The notes beneath the pieces are model-generated. The model did no database searches and had not been told where the DNA came from. It worked only from the letters and a program-made list of their open reading frames with translations. This document shows, piece after piece, positions 8,501-15,919 of a DNA stretch of 39,948 nucleotides (position 1 is its first letter; each line of letters starts with the position of its first letter). The DNA comes from a virus. The stretch spans positions 1 through 39,948 of IMG/VR virus record IMGVR_UViG_3300046542_000628, one strand, 5' to 3'. A program made the translations under genes and the position numbers.

Positions 8501-10660
8501 ATTGGCCTCGCGGACACCCTTCTGCTGCATCACCTCAATCAGGCTCCGGCGCGCGTCCGTTTCCCGCTGGAGCGCCAGCAACGTCTCGCCGTCTGCCCCC
8601 TTTGACAACGCTTTCTGGTAGTTATCCTCAGCCCGCTCTAGCGCAAGGCGAGCGACTGCCTCCGCATGAGTAATGCTCGCGGCAGCCGCGAGCTGATGCG
8701 CGCGTTCTTCTTCCCTGGCTTTGAGCAATGCATCTTCGACAGACTCGGCGGCTTTAATGCGCACCTCGAGTTGCTTTTGCGCAGCTTTGACCTCGTCCTC
8801 CCAGGCCTTGACGCGTGCTTTGGAGACTTCCGCCTCTTCCTTGGCAAGAGCGATAGCAAAAGGCTGCTTCCGGATGAGGTCCTCAACGTACTTGATGTAC
8901 TGATCGCGGGTGATCTCCCCTTTGGCAAGCTGCTTTTCCCCGCGCGCCAATTCGTCGTAATACGTGCTCGACACGCCTGCAAGTTCTGCGTACACCTTGG
9001 ACTGATCGGCAAGCTCTTTCTTCGCTGCCTTAGCCGCCGAAGCGCTGCCCTTGTTGGCTTTGTTGTGCTCTTCCGTCACATAGGCAAGCACGCGCTTGAT
9101 GTCGGCCTCGGATTTTCCGGCTTCTTTTGCCTCATTTCGGGCCTTGGTCAGCTTTTCCTGAAGAGTTGCCTCCTTGTCGAGCGCCTTGGCGTACTCCTTG
9201 TCAAATGCCACGCGCGCGCCCATGACCCTCGCAGACTCCGCAGATACTGCGGCAGCCATCTTTTCCGCATCGGCTTTTTCTTGTAGCGCCCAGATTTCCT
9301 TTCGCAGGTTTTCAATGGACTTTTCGCGAGATGCGCGCATCGCAGCGTTGTCGACCGCAAGCGGCTCCGTCAACTTCCGTTCAAGCTCTGCGGTCGCCTG
9401 GCTGAGCCGGTCTCCAATAGTCGCGGCGCGACCAACATTGAGCATCGCATCCCACGCTTCAGCCGCCGCGCCCTTGATGCCGTTCCATCCTCGCTCGATG
9501 TAGCCAAGGGACTCACGAATCGTCTTGCTGCGCTCACGCATCGCCCCGTCGAGGGCATCCATCGCTACCTTAGACGCATCCGCCTTGCGCCCTTGATCAT
9601 CGAGCGCCTTGATCTGCTCATACACGCTCGCCGTCAGGAAGTTGGTCCCTTCATTGAGCTTAATTACTGCAGCTAATGGATCCTTCTGCAGATCGGCAAA
9701 CTGCTCTGCCGTTTTGCTAACAGCTTGCCCTGTTGCCTTCTCCCACTCAATCGCGGTCTGCGTGTAGCGGCGCAATTCATCGGCGCCACGCACGCCAGCC
9801 GCAACAAAGTCAGCAAGGCCCGACGCGGCTTGAGCCTGAGTCCCGACCACACCGTCGATCTCTCGTGCGTACTCGCGCAACTGACTCATGGTGACGCCTG
9901 AGGCGTTGCCAGTGAGAACAATGGAGCGAGTAAATGCGTCGGCCTCTTGACTGCCTTGGTGATAGGCAATGCCGAGAAGCGCCACCGCGCCCGCAGCTAC
10001 CGTCATGGGGTTGACCATGCCAAGGACGTACCCCGCCATTGCTCTGGTCGCCTCACCAGCCCCGCCGAACGAATCCTTTATCTGCGCGCCTTGTTGCAAG
10101 AAGACGGTAAGCGGCGCCTGTCCGCCCTGCAGTGAAACAAAGATGTCTGAGAACTGCGCTGGCAACTGGCGAAGGGCGGCCTGGGTCTGACCAGCAGAGA
10201 CGCCCATTTTCCCCAGGCCAGCAGTAGCTGCTGCTTGCGCAGCCTCAGCAGCGCGCAACTGGGCAAGGTAAGGCTCGAGCACATCGCCGCCGACACCTCG
10301 CTTATTCGCCAGGAACTCGAAATATTTCGATGTACCTTTTTCACCCGCCTCGGCCGCGGCCGTTGTGCGCTGAATCGACTGAATCATTGAGCGCGCAGCT
10401 TGAGAGACTTGCTCCTCCCCCTGCTTACTCTTCTCGCCAGCGCCCTTGAAGCCGTCACCAAACTTCTTCAGCCCATCTTCCGACTCTTTCCCTGCCTTTT
10501 TAACGGCCTCTCCAAGGCCTTCAATTCCCTTGGCGGCCTTCTTGCCCGACTGCTCGATGTTGGCTGCTGCTCCTGCGACATCCTGCTTTATTTCCTGCAG
10601 TGTTGACTTGGTCTGATTTTCTGCAGCGAATACAAGATTGACTTTGCGCTCTTCAGACAT
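5504..10660 (-). CDS. Tape measure protein
   Basis: 1718 residues, by far the longest gene and placed right after the G/GT genes, as expected. The N-terminal coiled-coil region is followed at about 165-215 by QFSDIFVSLQGGQAP and LTVFLQQGAQIKD, typical of the lambda-H-like tape measure family. Hydrophobic Gly/Ala segments around 220-235 and 870-930 fit membrane or DNA-channel roles. It sets tail length by spanning the tube and is released on DNA injection. It contains a 126-residue internal duplication (residues about 1093 and 1219). A long antisense frame (5603-8092) is a shadow. Confidence 0.93.
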   Translation of the reverse strand: MSEERKVNLVFAAENQTKSTLQEIKQDVAGAAANIEQSGKKAAKGIEGLGEAVKKAGKESEDGLKKFGDGFKGAGEKSKQGEEQVSQAARSMIQSIQRTTAAAEAGEKGTSKYFEFLANKRGVGGDVLEPYLAQLRAAEAAQAAATAGLGKMGVSAGQTQAALRQLPAQFSDIFVSLQGGQAPLTVFLQQGAQIKDSFGGAGEATRAMAGYVLGMVNPMTVAAGAVALLGIAYHQGSQEADAFTRSIVLTGNASGVTMSQLREYAREIDGVVGTQAQAASGLADFVAAGVRGADELRRYTQTAIEWEKATGQAVSKTAEQFADLQKDPLAAVIKLNEGTNFLTASVYEQIKALDDQGRKADASKVAMDALDGAMRERSKTIRESLGYIERGWNGIKGAAAEAWDAMLNVGRAATIGDRLSQATAELERKLTEPLAVDNAAMRASREKSIENLRKEIWALQEKADAEKMAAAVSAESARVMGARVAFDKEYAKALDKEATLQEKLTKARNEAKEAGKSEADIKRVLAYVTEEHNKANKGSASAAKAAKKELADQSKVYAELAGVSSTYYDELARGEKQLAKGEITRDQYIKYVEDLIRKQPFAIALAKEEAEVSKARVKAWEDEVKAAQKQLEVRIKAAESVEDALLKAREEERAHQLAAAASITHAEAVARLALERAEDNYQKALSKGADGETLLALQRETDARRSLIEVMQQKGVREANAKAAKEIEKEWDKTSELIGRTLSDYIMGGGKDAAQYLKRLFATLVLQPVVNYGVQGAMKSLGMGPGSGSSASSASGGMPGGGFTDWSSWGSTASGWASDASFKLVSNGWQEMGSSMMGLSRTIGSVDTYLKDIPGMSGGIGSAAGYLGALYSLSEGKVGAAAGAAIGTYIFPGIGTMIGSVLGGLLDGLDTSGTKHMGAGAIYSKVTGVQDGAGIYNQGSFGMGHRDEYSAAIQEGVSGIAKGLGETLDAFAVSFGKTAGYSVATAFADDSSKDGAWGSLKIADELGQVLINWDDTRASSWAPRVFADGEEGNKEYLNAIAVDMKNVFLAMDLAGWADQILTTAKDIDTLNAALQQIASVKAMFEGLGKTMAMFSGITDDVQTRLLAASGSVEALGSNAGAFYESFYTEGERALKQRELQMAALARMGLYIDPAQGDAAKELFRKTVQEAMGSGQVELAAQLLAMSGAFASTADYAQQMLDAVKDTPDAWAELGNAMVMFSGATSEMQARLLAAAGSMDALASGAGAFNQGFYSEHERALGQRDVQMQSLADMGLYIDPAEGEKAKELFRKTVEEAMSSGQAELAVKLLAMAGEFASAADYAKQFFDDLVQSAVQSMSGAWSNFGTMAGLAAQYTGNTSGLSQQLGVVQGSYANATTTDGRVAALQQIINLEQGLWNGQQAARQAEAAAATARANAAREQVNAAKQLLSAAQGLGDYAKSLGFSEASGLGDKERLAVLDAQRQGLLAKVNTGDVGAMQELQGITNSYLALEQQMAVSQQDYSVLSGRIAAELAATAAIQEASASSQVSQYERQIAAAESVAASSAGQFAISAATQKLIDELLVESATAFETEATLAQKLVDQGVMTTAALQSLPAELAGAISTSLIPAIAGLAGAVMDSMRMDGSHAGGLSYVPFDGYKAELHMGERVLTAAENRSFRMPMVPSGSSNNDALLAELRASREDRREQAGQIVRLSAEVARLLKRWDASGMPKIREETPA
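6676..7384 (-). repeat. Internal duplication in the tape measure gene
   Basis: Two tandem copies with a 378-bp period begin at 7384 (MFSGITDDVQTRLL) and 7006 (MFSGATSEMQARLL). They share blocks such as RMGLYIDP/DMGLYIDP and AKELFRKTV. By eye roughly two thirds of the residues match over about 110 positions. Gain or loss of one unit would change predicted tail length by a fixed step. Confidence 0.85.
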
Positions 10661-10673
10661 CGCAGCTCCAGAA

Positions 10674-10728
10674 ACAAAAAGGGCCCGCCAATGGCGAGCC
10701 CAAAAAAGAAAACCCGCCGAAGCGGGAT
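10674..10728 (-). terminator. Two tandem terminator hairpins before the tape measure gene
   Basis: On the minus strand the first is CCCGC-TTCG-GCGGG followed by TTTTC and six T (10726-10701). The second is a GGGCTCGCC/GGCGGGCCC hairpin followed by five T (10704-10674), ending a few bases before the tape measure ribosome binding site. Both lie inside the late operon, so they can only be compatible with tape measure expression if antitermination operates. Confidence 0.8.
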
Positions 10729-10735
10729 TTGTTAC

Positions 10736-11113
10736 CTACGGGGACACGCCCCATTTATCGCGGAAATCTCTTTCCATTTTTTCGCACGCAGACGCCATTA
10801 ACCGCCCTGTTGCTGGATCCAGTGACTTGCGTCCCTGCTCGCCCCAGCACGCCTTGATTGCGGATCGGCTTGCAGCCCGAGACTCCCCCTCGGGCGTATT
10901 ACCTGAGCAGGATCCGATGATCATCATCAGCACAAAACCACCGACAGGCAGCCCAAGCACCCATTTCCAGATGCTGCTTTTTTTCTGAACAGGTGGCTCC
11001 GCCCATCGGTTAACGGTTGGCGCGGCTGATCCAACAGGCGCCCCGCAATGTGGACACGCCGCAGCTTTATCGCTGATTTCTCGGCGACACTCAGCGCACG
11101 ATATAAGAGCCAT
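10736..11113 (-). CDS. Zinc-ribbon membrane protein
   Basis: 125 residues. The N-terminus has CAEC and CPHC pairs (residues about 6-9 and 21-24), a zinc-ribbon. One hydrophobic segment (about 50-68) would be a membrane helix; it ends IIGSCSG. The C-terminal part is soluble. A good AAGGAGAGG precedes the ATG. It sits between the tail chaperone and tape measure genes and is closed off by two terminators, so it may be an extra cargo gene rather than a tail part. Function unknown. Confidence 0.7.
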   Translation of the reverse strand: MALISCAECRREISDKAAACPHCGAPVGSAAPTVNRWAEPPVQKKSSIWKWVLGLPVGGFVLMMIIGSCSGNTPEGESRAASRSAIKACWGEQGRKSLDPATGRLMASACEKMERDFRDKWGVSP

Positions 11114-11166
11114 ACCCTCTCCTTGATTAATCGGGTGATGGTATCAAATGGCACTCTTGCGTTACG

Positions 11167-11529
11167 TCACTCCTGACGCATAACGTCCAGGGCTTCGGCC
11201 TCCAAGAGGCGGATATCGGCAAACAGCAGGTCGTAGTTCTCGTCGCTGAGCTTCATGCGGTCAAGTTCGTGCTGCAGCGGTACGTAGTCGAGAGCCACCG
11301 GCCCATTCATCCCCACGCGCCACTGATTGCCCACCTTGCGCCACAGGAGGAAGGCCAGGACGTTGTCGGGCCACACGTCCAATGGCTGCTGCTCATCCTC
11401 CCAGTCCCGGTAGCTCATACCCCAGAACTTGAGCTGCTCGGCTGTTGGCGCCTTGCGGTAGATGGCAGCAGCGATGGCCTTCAGTTTCCCACGCGGCCCT
11501 TGGTGCAGAGGTCGCGATATCCATTCCAA
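11167..11529 (-). CDS. Tail assembly chaperone T part (DUF1799-like), expressed as GT fusion
   Basis: The frame is open from a TTG at 11529 but has no good ribosome site. Its first 15 codons overlap the end of the G gene in the -1 frame. It is most likely reached by ribosomal slippage at 11484-11490, giving a fusion of 149 G residues plus 105 residues from here (LKAIAAAIYRKAP onwards). The later part, with VGNQWRVGMNGPVALDY, resembles DUF1799 proteins encoded next to tail assembly chaperones. In lambda the T domain of gpGT recruits the tail tube protein while G coats the tape measure. Confidence 0.8.
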   Translation of the reverse strand: MEWISRPLHQGPRGKLKAIAAAIYRKAPTAEQLKFWGMSYRDWEDEQQPLDVWPDNVLAFLLWRKVGNQWRVGMNGPVALDYVPLQHELDRMKLSDENYDLLFADIRLLEAEALDVMRQE

Positions 11530-11930
11530 AAGGCCTGTGCAGCAGCTGGCGCCTGATCGAACAGCTCAATCAGCGTTTCCTTTGTCAGCGGGGGCATGGT
11601 GTCAGGCCAGCCCATCAAGTACTCCAATGCGTTTGCGGCATTCACAGCGTCCCCGCGCTCGAACATCCCGGCGAAAGAGAACTTGTCGCCATCGATCTTC
11701 ACCGACTCGCCAGCTTCGGCGGTGATCTGGTCCCAGAGATCGCCAAACTCCTTGCGCGTGCGGTACTTGAACTGGCACGGGATCTTGGCGTCGGTGCCGT
11801 CGGGCAGCGGGAATTCGATAGTGTCAGAGATCGATTCGGGGCGCTTACCCAGGATGAAGGGAGCGGGCTCTTTGCGAGCGGCTGGAGCAGAGGGCTTGCG
11901 GGCAGTGGTTTTCTTGGCAGTGGTGGTCAT
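11481..11930 (-). CDS. Tail assembly chaperone G
   Basis: 149 residues. Lys/Ala-rich start, then a compact domain with FPLPDGTDAKIPCQFKYRTRKEF and a helical C-terminus, as in siphovirus tail assembly chaperones. It should coat the tape measure protein and keep it soluble before tube polymerisation. The stop TGA directly follows the slippery heptamer, the lambda G/GT arrangement. Lies between tail tube and tape measure genes, as the role requires. Confidence 0.82.
   Translation of the reverse strand: MTTTAKKTTARKPSAPAARKEPAPFILGKRPESISDTIEFPLPDGTDAKIPCQFKYRTRKEFGDLWDQITAEAGESVKIDGDKFSFAGMFERGDAVNAANALEYLMGWPDTMPPLTKETLIELFDQAPAAAQAFWNGYRDLCTKGRVGN
11484..11490 (-). promoter_or_regulatory. Programmed -1 frameshift site GGGAAAC
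   Basis: On the minus strand the G gene ends GTG GGA AAC TGA. GGGAAAC fits X-XXY-YYZ in the G frame and differs by one base from the lambda GGGAAAG site. Slipping back one base reads GGG AAA CTG AAG and enters the T frame without meeting a stop. Confidence 0.82.
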
Positions 11931-12045
11931 GATGAGCTTTCAGCGGGTGGAGAAAGGAAGCCCGTGCGCAGCCGCCCGCCCCCGCTGAAAGGAGCGAAGC
12001 GGCTGCGTCGGTGCAATGGGCGCCCACACGGGCAAAGCGAAACCC

Positions 12046-12062
12046 GCCAAGCGGCGGGCAGT
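12046..12062 (-). terminator. Weak hairpin after the tail tube gene
   Basis: On the minus strand CCGCC-GCTT-GGCGG followed by GTTTCG, overlapping the end of the tail tube gene. The T-run is short, so it may only attenuate or protect the mRNA end. Confidence 0.4.
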
Positions 12063-12064
12063 GG

Positions 12065-12712
12065 TCAGGCTGGGTAGCGGGTGGTCATGCCCTGCGGAGC
12101 AAAGTAGGCAGTCACGGTGTCGACGGTGCCCTTGGTCATCGAAGGGTTCTCGTTCAAGGCCGCATAGCCGTAGAAGTAGTTCACGCCACCCGTTGGCTTC
12201 TGAACCTTCAGCACGACCAGAGAGCGGTCATCAGACACTTTCTTGAGGGCCTTGTAGCCAGGCAGGCTTGGATCATCGCCAATCGGAATGGTCATACTGG
12301 TGGCGCTGAAACCTGCAGGAATCTGAAAAGCGTACATGCTGCCCAGCGGGTCCACGTCCGCATACTTCGGCTCGCCGCCAGAGGTGGAGGGATTCAGGAC
12401 TTGCTGAATTTCTTGCCACGTTGTTACAGGAACGACAGAACCAACTCCACCACCCGAGGAATAACGCTTCAGGTTTGTCGCATCCAGGCCCTCGATGGCG
12501 AAGGAGTCGGCGGTTTGATTCTCAGCACGGAAAACGCGGTTGTTTGCGTCATCCCAGCCGGAAAAAAAGATGAACTCTTTGCCATCAAGCAAGCCGTGAG
12601 CATCCGCAGAGGCAACGGCCGGGTTGTCATTCGTGACCGCAGTCAGAGGGATCGCTGCAGCGAGCACAGTGGAGATAAACAGCTTCGAGCCGTCCGGGAC
12701 GGTATATGCCAT
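12065..12712 (-). CDS. Major tail tube protein
   Basis: 215 residues. Beta-rich with MAYTVPDGSKLFIS at the start and a C-terminal GTVDTVTAYFAPQGMTTRYPA. Size, position (between connector and chaperone genes) and resemblance to phage tail-tube families (Phage_tail_3 type) support the call. It polymerises around the tape measure to make the non-contractile tube. It is bracketed by hairpins at 12046-12062 and 12730-12752. Confidence 0.8.
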   Translation of the reverse strand: MAYTVPDGSKLFISTVLAAAIPLTAVTNDNPAVASADAHGLLDGKEFIFFSGWDDANNRVFRAENQTADSFAIEGLDATNLKRYSSGGGVGSVVPVTTWQEIQQVLNPSTSGGEPKYADVDPLGSMYAFQIPAGFSATSMTIPIGDDPSLPGYKALKKVSDDRSLVVLKVQKPTGGVNYFYGYAALNENPSMTKGTVDTVTAYFAPQGMTTRYPA

Positions 12713-12729
12713 GGTGGGCCTTTCGGAAA

Positions 12730-12752
12730 TGAAAAAACCCGCCGAAGCGGGT
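12730..12752 (-). terminator. Intrinsic terminator before tail tube gene
   Basis: Minus strand ACCCGC-TTCG-GCGGGT followed by six T. Nearly identical to the terminators at 10713-10726 and 3045-3060. It lies between the tail terminator gene and the tail tube start. Confidence 0.85.
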
Positions 12753-12811
12753 TGGAGATTGCGCCCAAGCGGGCAAGGAAACCGCCAGGGCGGCGGGAAC
12801 TGGCGGGCGGT

Positions 12812-13168
12812 CTATCGATCGCCCAGAATGGTGTAGCTCTGCAGGTAGCCGGATGCGGTGTCAGCGTCGTCGTAGGCCCCAATCGGCTCGGAAAGCGGGC
12901 GCGCGATGAGCGCCGGCATTGCCGCGCGCAGCGTGGCCTCAATGGTCTGGATCAGCTGGAATGCCTGCAGTGGTGTCGCGGCCCAGGTGTTGATCTGGAT
13001 CTGCGCATTGCGCTTGTCGGCAACGGTGTTGTCCAGCCACTCCAGCGGGTCGCCGCCGATGTGCTGCCAGGTCACGTAGGGCATCGTGGTGCCGAATGGC
13101 GCGGTGCCGATGTGGACCCGGGGACAGGCCGTCAACAGCTTTGCCATCAGGTCAGATTCAAGCGCCAT
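12812..13168 (-). CDS. Tail terminator / completion protein (DUF3168-like)
   Basis: 118 residues. Blocks MPYVTWQHIGGDP and NAQIQINTWAATPLQAFQLIQTIEATL are typical of DUF3168 proteins, which cap the tail tube and join it to the head. ATG at 13168 chosen over an upstream TTG because it has a G-rich ribosome site 7 nt away. It overlaps the previous gene by 11 nt. Confidence 0.78.
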   Translation of the reverse strand: MALESDLMAKLLTACPRVHIGTAPFGTTMPYVTWQHIGGDPLEWLDNTVADKRNAQIQINTWAATPLQAFQLIQTIEATLRAAMPALIARPLSEPIGAYDDADTASGYLQSYTILGDR

Positions 13169-13727
13169 AGTAGGCCCCCTGTTCAAACAATCGGCGCCAC
13201 AACTCGGCCACCGCTGCCTTGCTGGCCTCGTTCATGGCCGACGCTGCATTTCGGGTGAAGGCCTTGCCCGGCACCTGCTTCGGCGTCGGCAGTGTCACGT
13301 AGTAGGCGTCCTTCTGGGCCTGGGACGCACCGCGACCCGGGCGCCTGGATCCATCCATGCCAGGCCGAACCATCGGCCTCACGCGGCCCTGGCTGTCCTG
13401 GTAGTAGCGGTAGCGCTGCAGGTAGCCGTACTCGACCAGATGCCCATGCGGCGCCTTGGTGTGGTTCCAACTCACCTGGTACTGCGCTCGCTGCCCATCC
13501 ACGGAGTTTTCCGGACTAAAGGCCTGGTAGATGGAGCGATCCAGGTTGCCGGTATGTCGGCCCAGGGCTTGGACATTGAGCTTCACCCGCTCATAGAGCA
13601 CCTGCACGCCTGCCTGGGCGGCAGGCCGAATCGCCTCTTCTGCCCCGTCGCCAAGATCATCCAGATACCGCAGCAGATCGCTGGTGTCCATGCCTATGCT
13701 GTAGGTGCTATCGCCTTTCAGACCCAT
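13158..13727 (-). CDS. HK97 gp10-like head-tail protein
   Basis: 189 residues. LLRYLDDLGDGAEEAIRPAA, then TGNLDRSIYQAF and a HLVEYGYLQRY block match the HK97 gp10 family, a minor protein of the head-tail joint. The ATG at 13727 is in a TGATG overlap with the stop of the previous gene and has AAGGTGA upstream, so it is preferred over the ATG at 13745. Confidence 0.78.
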   Translation of the reverse strand: MGLKGDSTYSIGMDTSDLLRYLDDLGDGAEEAIRPAAQAGVQVLYERVKLNVQALGRHTGNLDRSIYQAFSPENSVDGQRAQYQVSWNHTKAPHGHLVEYGYLQRYRYYQDSQGRVRPMVRPGMDGSRRPGRGASQAQKDAYYVTLPTPKQVPGKAFTRNAASAMNEASKAAVAELWRRLFEQGAYYGA

Positions 13728-14059
13728 CACGTCACCTTTACGCATACGAGATCCGCACGATCCCGAGAAGGACCGGGCAGCACGGCCTTGATGTCGTAGA
13801 CCGCGGCGCCGAACAACACCCGCATACCCGCGTCCACGTCAGTGCGGCGCCGGATACGAATCGACGCTCGGACGATGGACACATCGGCGTCGGCCTTGAT
13901 CGCGCCCAGGCCGGACGGGTGCTTCACATCGGCCCAGACCTTGGCAAGCTCTGCCCAGGCTTCAGAGCCAGGTATCAGCGAGCCCCATTCGTCCTGCGCC
14001 TGCGTATGCCGCTGGATGGTGATGCGGTCTTTGAGGGATCCGGCGCGCAACGTGGTCAT
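13727..14059 (-). CDS. Head closure protein (SPP1 gp16-like)
   Basis: 110 residues. LRAGSLKDRITIQRHT at the N-terminus and VRASIRIRRRTDVDAGMRV later are the signature pattern of phage head-tail joining (head closure) proteins. It plugs the connector after DNA packaging. The ATG overlaps the upstream stop as ATGA at 14056-14059. Confidence 0.82.
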   Translation of the reverse strand: MTTLRAGSLKDRITIQRHTQAQDEWGSLIPGSEAWAELAKVWADVKHPSGLGAIKADADVSIVRASIRIRRRTDVDAGMRVLFGAAVYDIKAVLPGPSRDRADLVCVKVT

Positions 14060-14400
14060 AGGCCTTGCACCTTTCGATGTGGTCGCAGCAGATCGCGCGA
14101 ACCGTTGGGCATGGAATAGGACTGGACGCCCACCACCACATCCTCGCGGTTGGCGAACAGGTGGCCGCAGATCAGCAGCATGGCCGCCTTGACTGAATAG
14201 GTGGCCACCATGGGCAGCTCGCCAGCGGTGTCCGCATCCACTGCCGCGTCAAGCTCGGCTTGGTCGGCGTAGACCTTGCGGCCCAGGTAGTCCTGCGCAG
14301 CGTCGATCGCAGCACCCAGGTAAAGCTCGACCATCACCGCATCCACATCTGGATCAGCGCGGCAATGCTCGATTGCCTGTGCAGTGGTCAAGATGGGCAT
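14056..14400 (-). CDS. Head-tail connector adaptor protein
   Basis: 114 residues. Helical protein with HCRADPDVDAVMVELYLGAA and AAMLLICGHLFANRE, the usual pattern of the gp6/gp15-like connector that sits under the portal ring. Order portal-capsid-connector-closure-terminator is the HK97 order. The C-terminal segment LRPHRKVQGL is typical of the family. Confidence 0.78.
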   Translation of the reverse strand: MPILTTAQAIEHCRADPDVDAVMVELYLGAAIDAAQDYLGRKVYADQAELDAAVDADTAGELPMVATYSVKAAMLLICGHLFANREDVVVGVQSYSMPNGSRDLLRPHRKVQGL

Positions 14401-14402
14401 GG

Positions 14403-14567
14403 CTACGACTTGGCCTTATCAGCGCCCGCTGCCGCCTTTTTCTGCTCGACCGCGCCCAGCTCAATAGCCGCCGCCTCCAACTCGGGCGGGATTTCATCGC
14501 CCGGCTTGAACTCGGTCGGGTAGATCTCGCCGTCCTTGACGCCCTTGAATTCCTTGGTTGCCTTCAT
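14403..14567 (-). CDS. Small protein between capsid and connector
   Basis: 54 residues from ATG at 14567 (MKATKEFKGVKDGEIYP), stop TAG at 14403. AGGAGA is 5 nt upstream. Acidic, with a short beta-like N-terminus and a Lys/Ala-rich tail. Small proteins of this type often sit between major capsid and connector genes in HK97-like phages; no specific function is known to me. Too short for many gene callers. Confidence 0.75.
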   Translation of the reverse strand: MKATKEFKGVKDGEIYPTEFKPGDEIPPELEAAAIELGAVEQKKAAAGADKAKS

Positions 14568-14583
14568 CGTCTTCTCCTGAAAT

Positions 14584-14604
14584 GGAGAAGGGGCCGAAGC
14601 CCCC
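14584..14604 (-). terminator. Hairpin after the major capsid gene
   Basis: Minus strand GGGGC-TTCG-GCCCC followed by TTCTCC. The stem is strong but the T-run is interrupted, so it may be a partial terminator or a 3-prime end stabiliser for capsid mRNA. Confidence 0.55.
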
Positions 14605-14610
14605 TCTTGG

Positions 14611-15852
14611 TTACGCCGCCACCTTCAGAGCGCGCAGGCACTCGGGGTTCTGCACACCGCCACCCACGCGCTTGGTCGTGTAGAACAGCACGTAGGGCTT
14701 CTTGGTGTAGGGGTCGCGCAGCACGCGCACGCCCATGCGGTCGATGATGAGATAGCCGCGCTTGAAGTCGCCAAACAGGACAGGGGTCGAGTTCGCGGCC
14801 ACATCGGGCATGTTCTCGTCTTCGGCGATGCCGTAGCCGTGCAGCGTTGCTGGCTGGCCCGCCTGGGCCGAGGGCTGCCACAGGTAGTTGCCGTCGCCGT
14901 CCTTGAGTTTGCGCACCTTGGCAATGGACAGATTGTTGGTCAGGAAGCGGGCGTTCTGGCGGTACTTTTTCGGCAGGCCATAGATCAGGTCCAGAATCGA
15001 ATCGGAGGTGATGTCTGCGGCGGCGCCACTGTTGACCGCCTGGATGGCACCAAACGGGTGCTTTGCAGCATTGGTCCCGCCAGTGACATAGGTCAGGATA
15101 CCTGCAGGCTTCTTGACGCCATCGCCGCTGATGAAGGCTGCGCCCTCTTGCTCGGCAAACTCGGCCTGAACTTCGGAAGCCAGCCAAGCCTCGATGTTGA
15201 TTTCCGAATCATCCAGCAGTTGCTGGGTGGCGGCGGGGTTGGCATAGATTTCGCCATGCCCGAAGCCCAGGGTCGCCAGCACAGGGGTGGCGGTCTCAGG
15301 GCGCGCATCGGTTTCTCCTACCCAGCCGCTGCCAGTGCCCCCCATGTTGAACAGCTTGGACCAGCCGGCCTTGCTGGTGGGCTGGACCTGTGCCAGCTCA
15401 CGCATCGGGGATTCGTCGCGCAGCTTGTCGGTGATGGTGCGATCCCACTCAACCGGGGTCAGGTAGCCACCTTCTTCAGCCGTACCCTTGTTGAGGCTCG
15501 CTTGCACATCACCCTTGCGCATGTGCGCGTTGAAGGATTCGGTGTACTCCTTGTCGCGCAGGCCTGCGCCAGGCGCGCCCATCTGGGCTGCTGCGATTTT
15601 GGTGTGAGCGTCTTCGCTTTCGCGCTGCAGCTTGTCGAGCGCGGCATTGATCTGGGCCAGCTTAGCCTCTTGGTCGGCGCCAGACTTGCCGGCCTTGATC
15701 TCGTCCAACTGCCGGGTGTGCTCGGCGCGGAACGTGGCGAATGCCTGCTGCAGGCCATCGACCAGCGCGCGGACCTCGGTGTTGCTGGGCGCTTCGGCGC
15801 GAACGGCCATGATGCCGCGGGGAACGGGACGTGCGGTGTATTGCTTTGCCAT
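14611..15852 (-). CDS. Major capsid protein, HK97 fold
   Basis: 413 residues. The N-terminal ~110 residues are helical and coiled-coil (EVRALVDGLQQAFATF onwards), the expected scaffolding delta domain removed by the prohead protease. The rest carries typical HK97 capsid blocks: GGYLTPVEWDRTI, SEINIEAWLASEVQ, FISGDGVKKPAGIL and GDFKRGYLIIDRMGV. It forms the icosahedral shell. The protease gene directly upstream supports delta-domain cleavage; the exact site is not determined here. Confidence 0.93.
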   Translation of the reverse strand: MAKQYTARPVPRGIMAVRAEAPSNTEVRALVDGLQQAFATFRAEHTRQLDEIKAGKSGADQEAKLAQINAALDKLQRESEDAHTKIAAAQMGAPGAGLRDKEYTESFNAHMRKGDVQASLNKGTAEEGGYLTPVEWDRTITDKLRDESPMRELAQVQPTSKAGWSKLFNMGGTGSGWVGETDARPETATPVLATLGFGHGEIYANPAATQQLLDDSEINIEAWLASEVQAEFAEQEGAAFISGDGVKKPAGILTYVTGGTNAAKHPFGAIQAVNSGAAADITSDSILDLIYGLPKKYRQNARFLTNNLSIAKVRKLKDGDGNYLWQPSAQAGQPATLHGYGIAEDENMPDVAANSTPVLFGDFKRGYLIIDRMGVRVLRDPYTKKPYVLFYTTKRVGGGVQNPECLRALKVAA

Positions 15853-15871
15853 GATGTGGCCCTTTCAGAAA

Positions 15872-15896
15872 TGACAAAGCCGCCTCGAGGGCGGCC
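15872..15896 (-). terminator. Weak hairpin between protease and capsid genes
   Basis: Minus strand GCCGCCCTCGAGGCGGC followed by TTTGTC. Located between the protease stop and the capsid ribosome site. The T-run is short, so efficiency is doubtful. Confidence 0.45.
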
Positions 15897-15919
15897 GGTT
15901 GGGTTGTGGTTGCTGCGGG

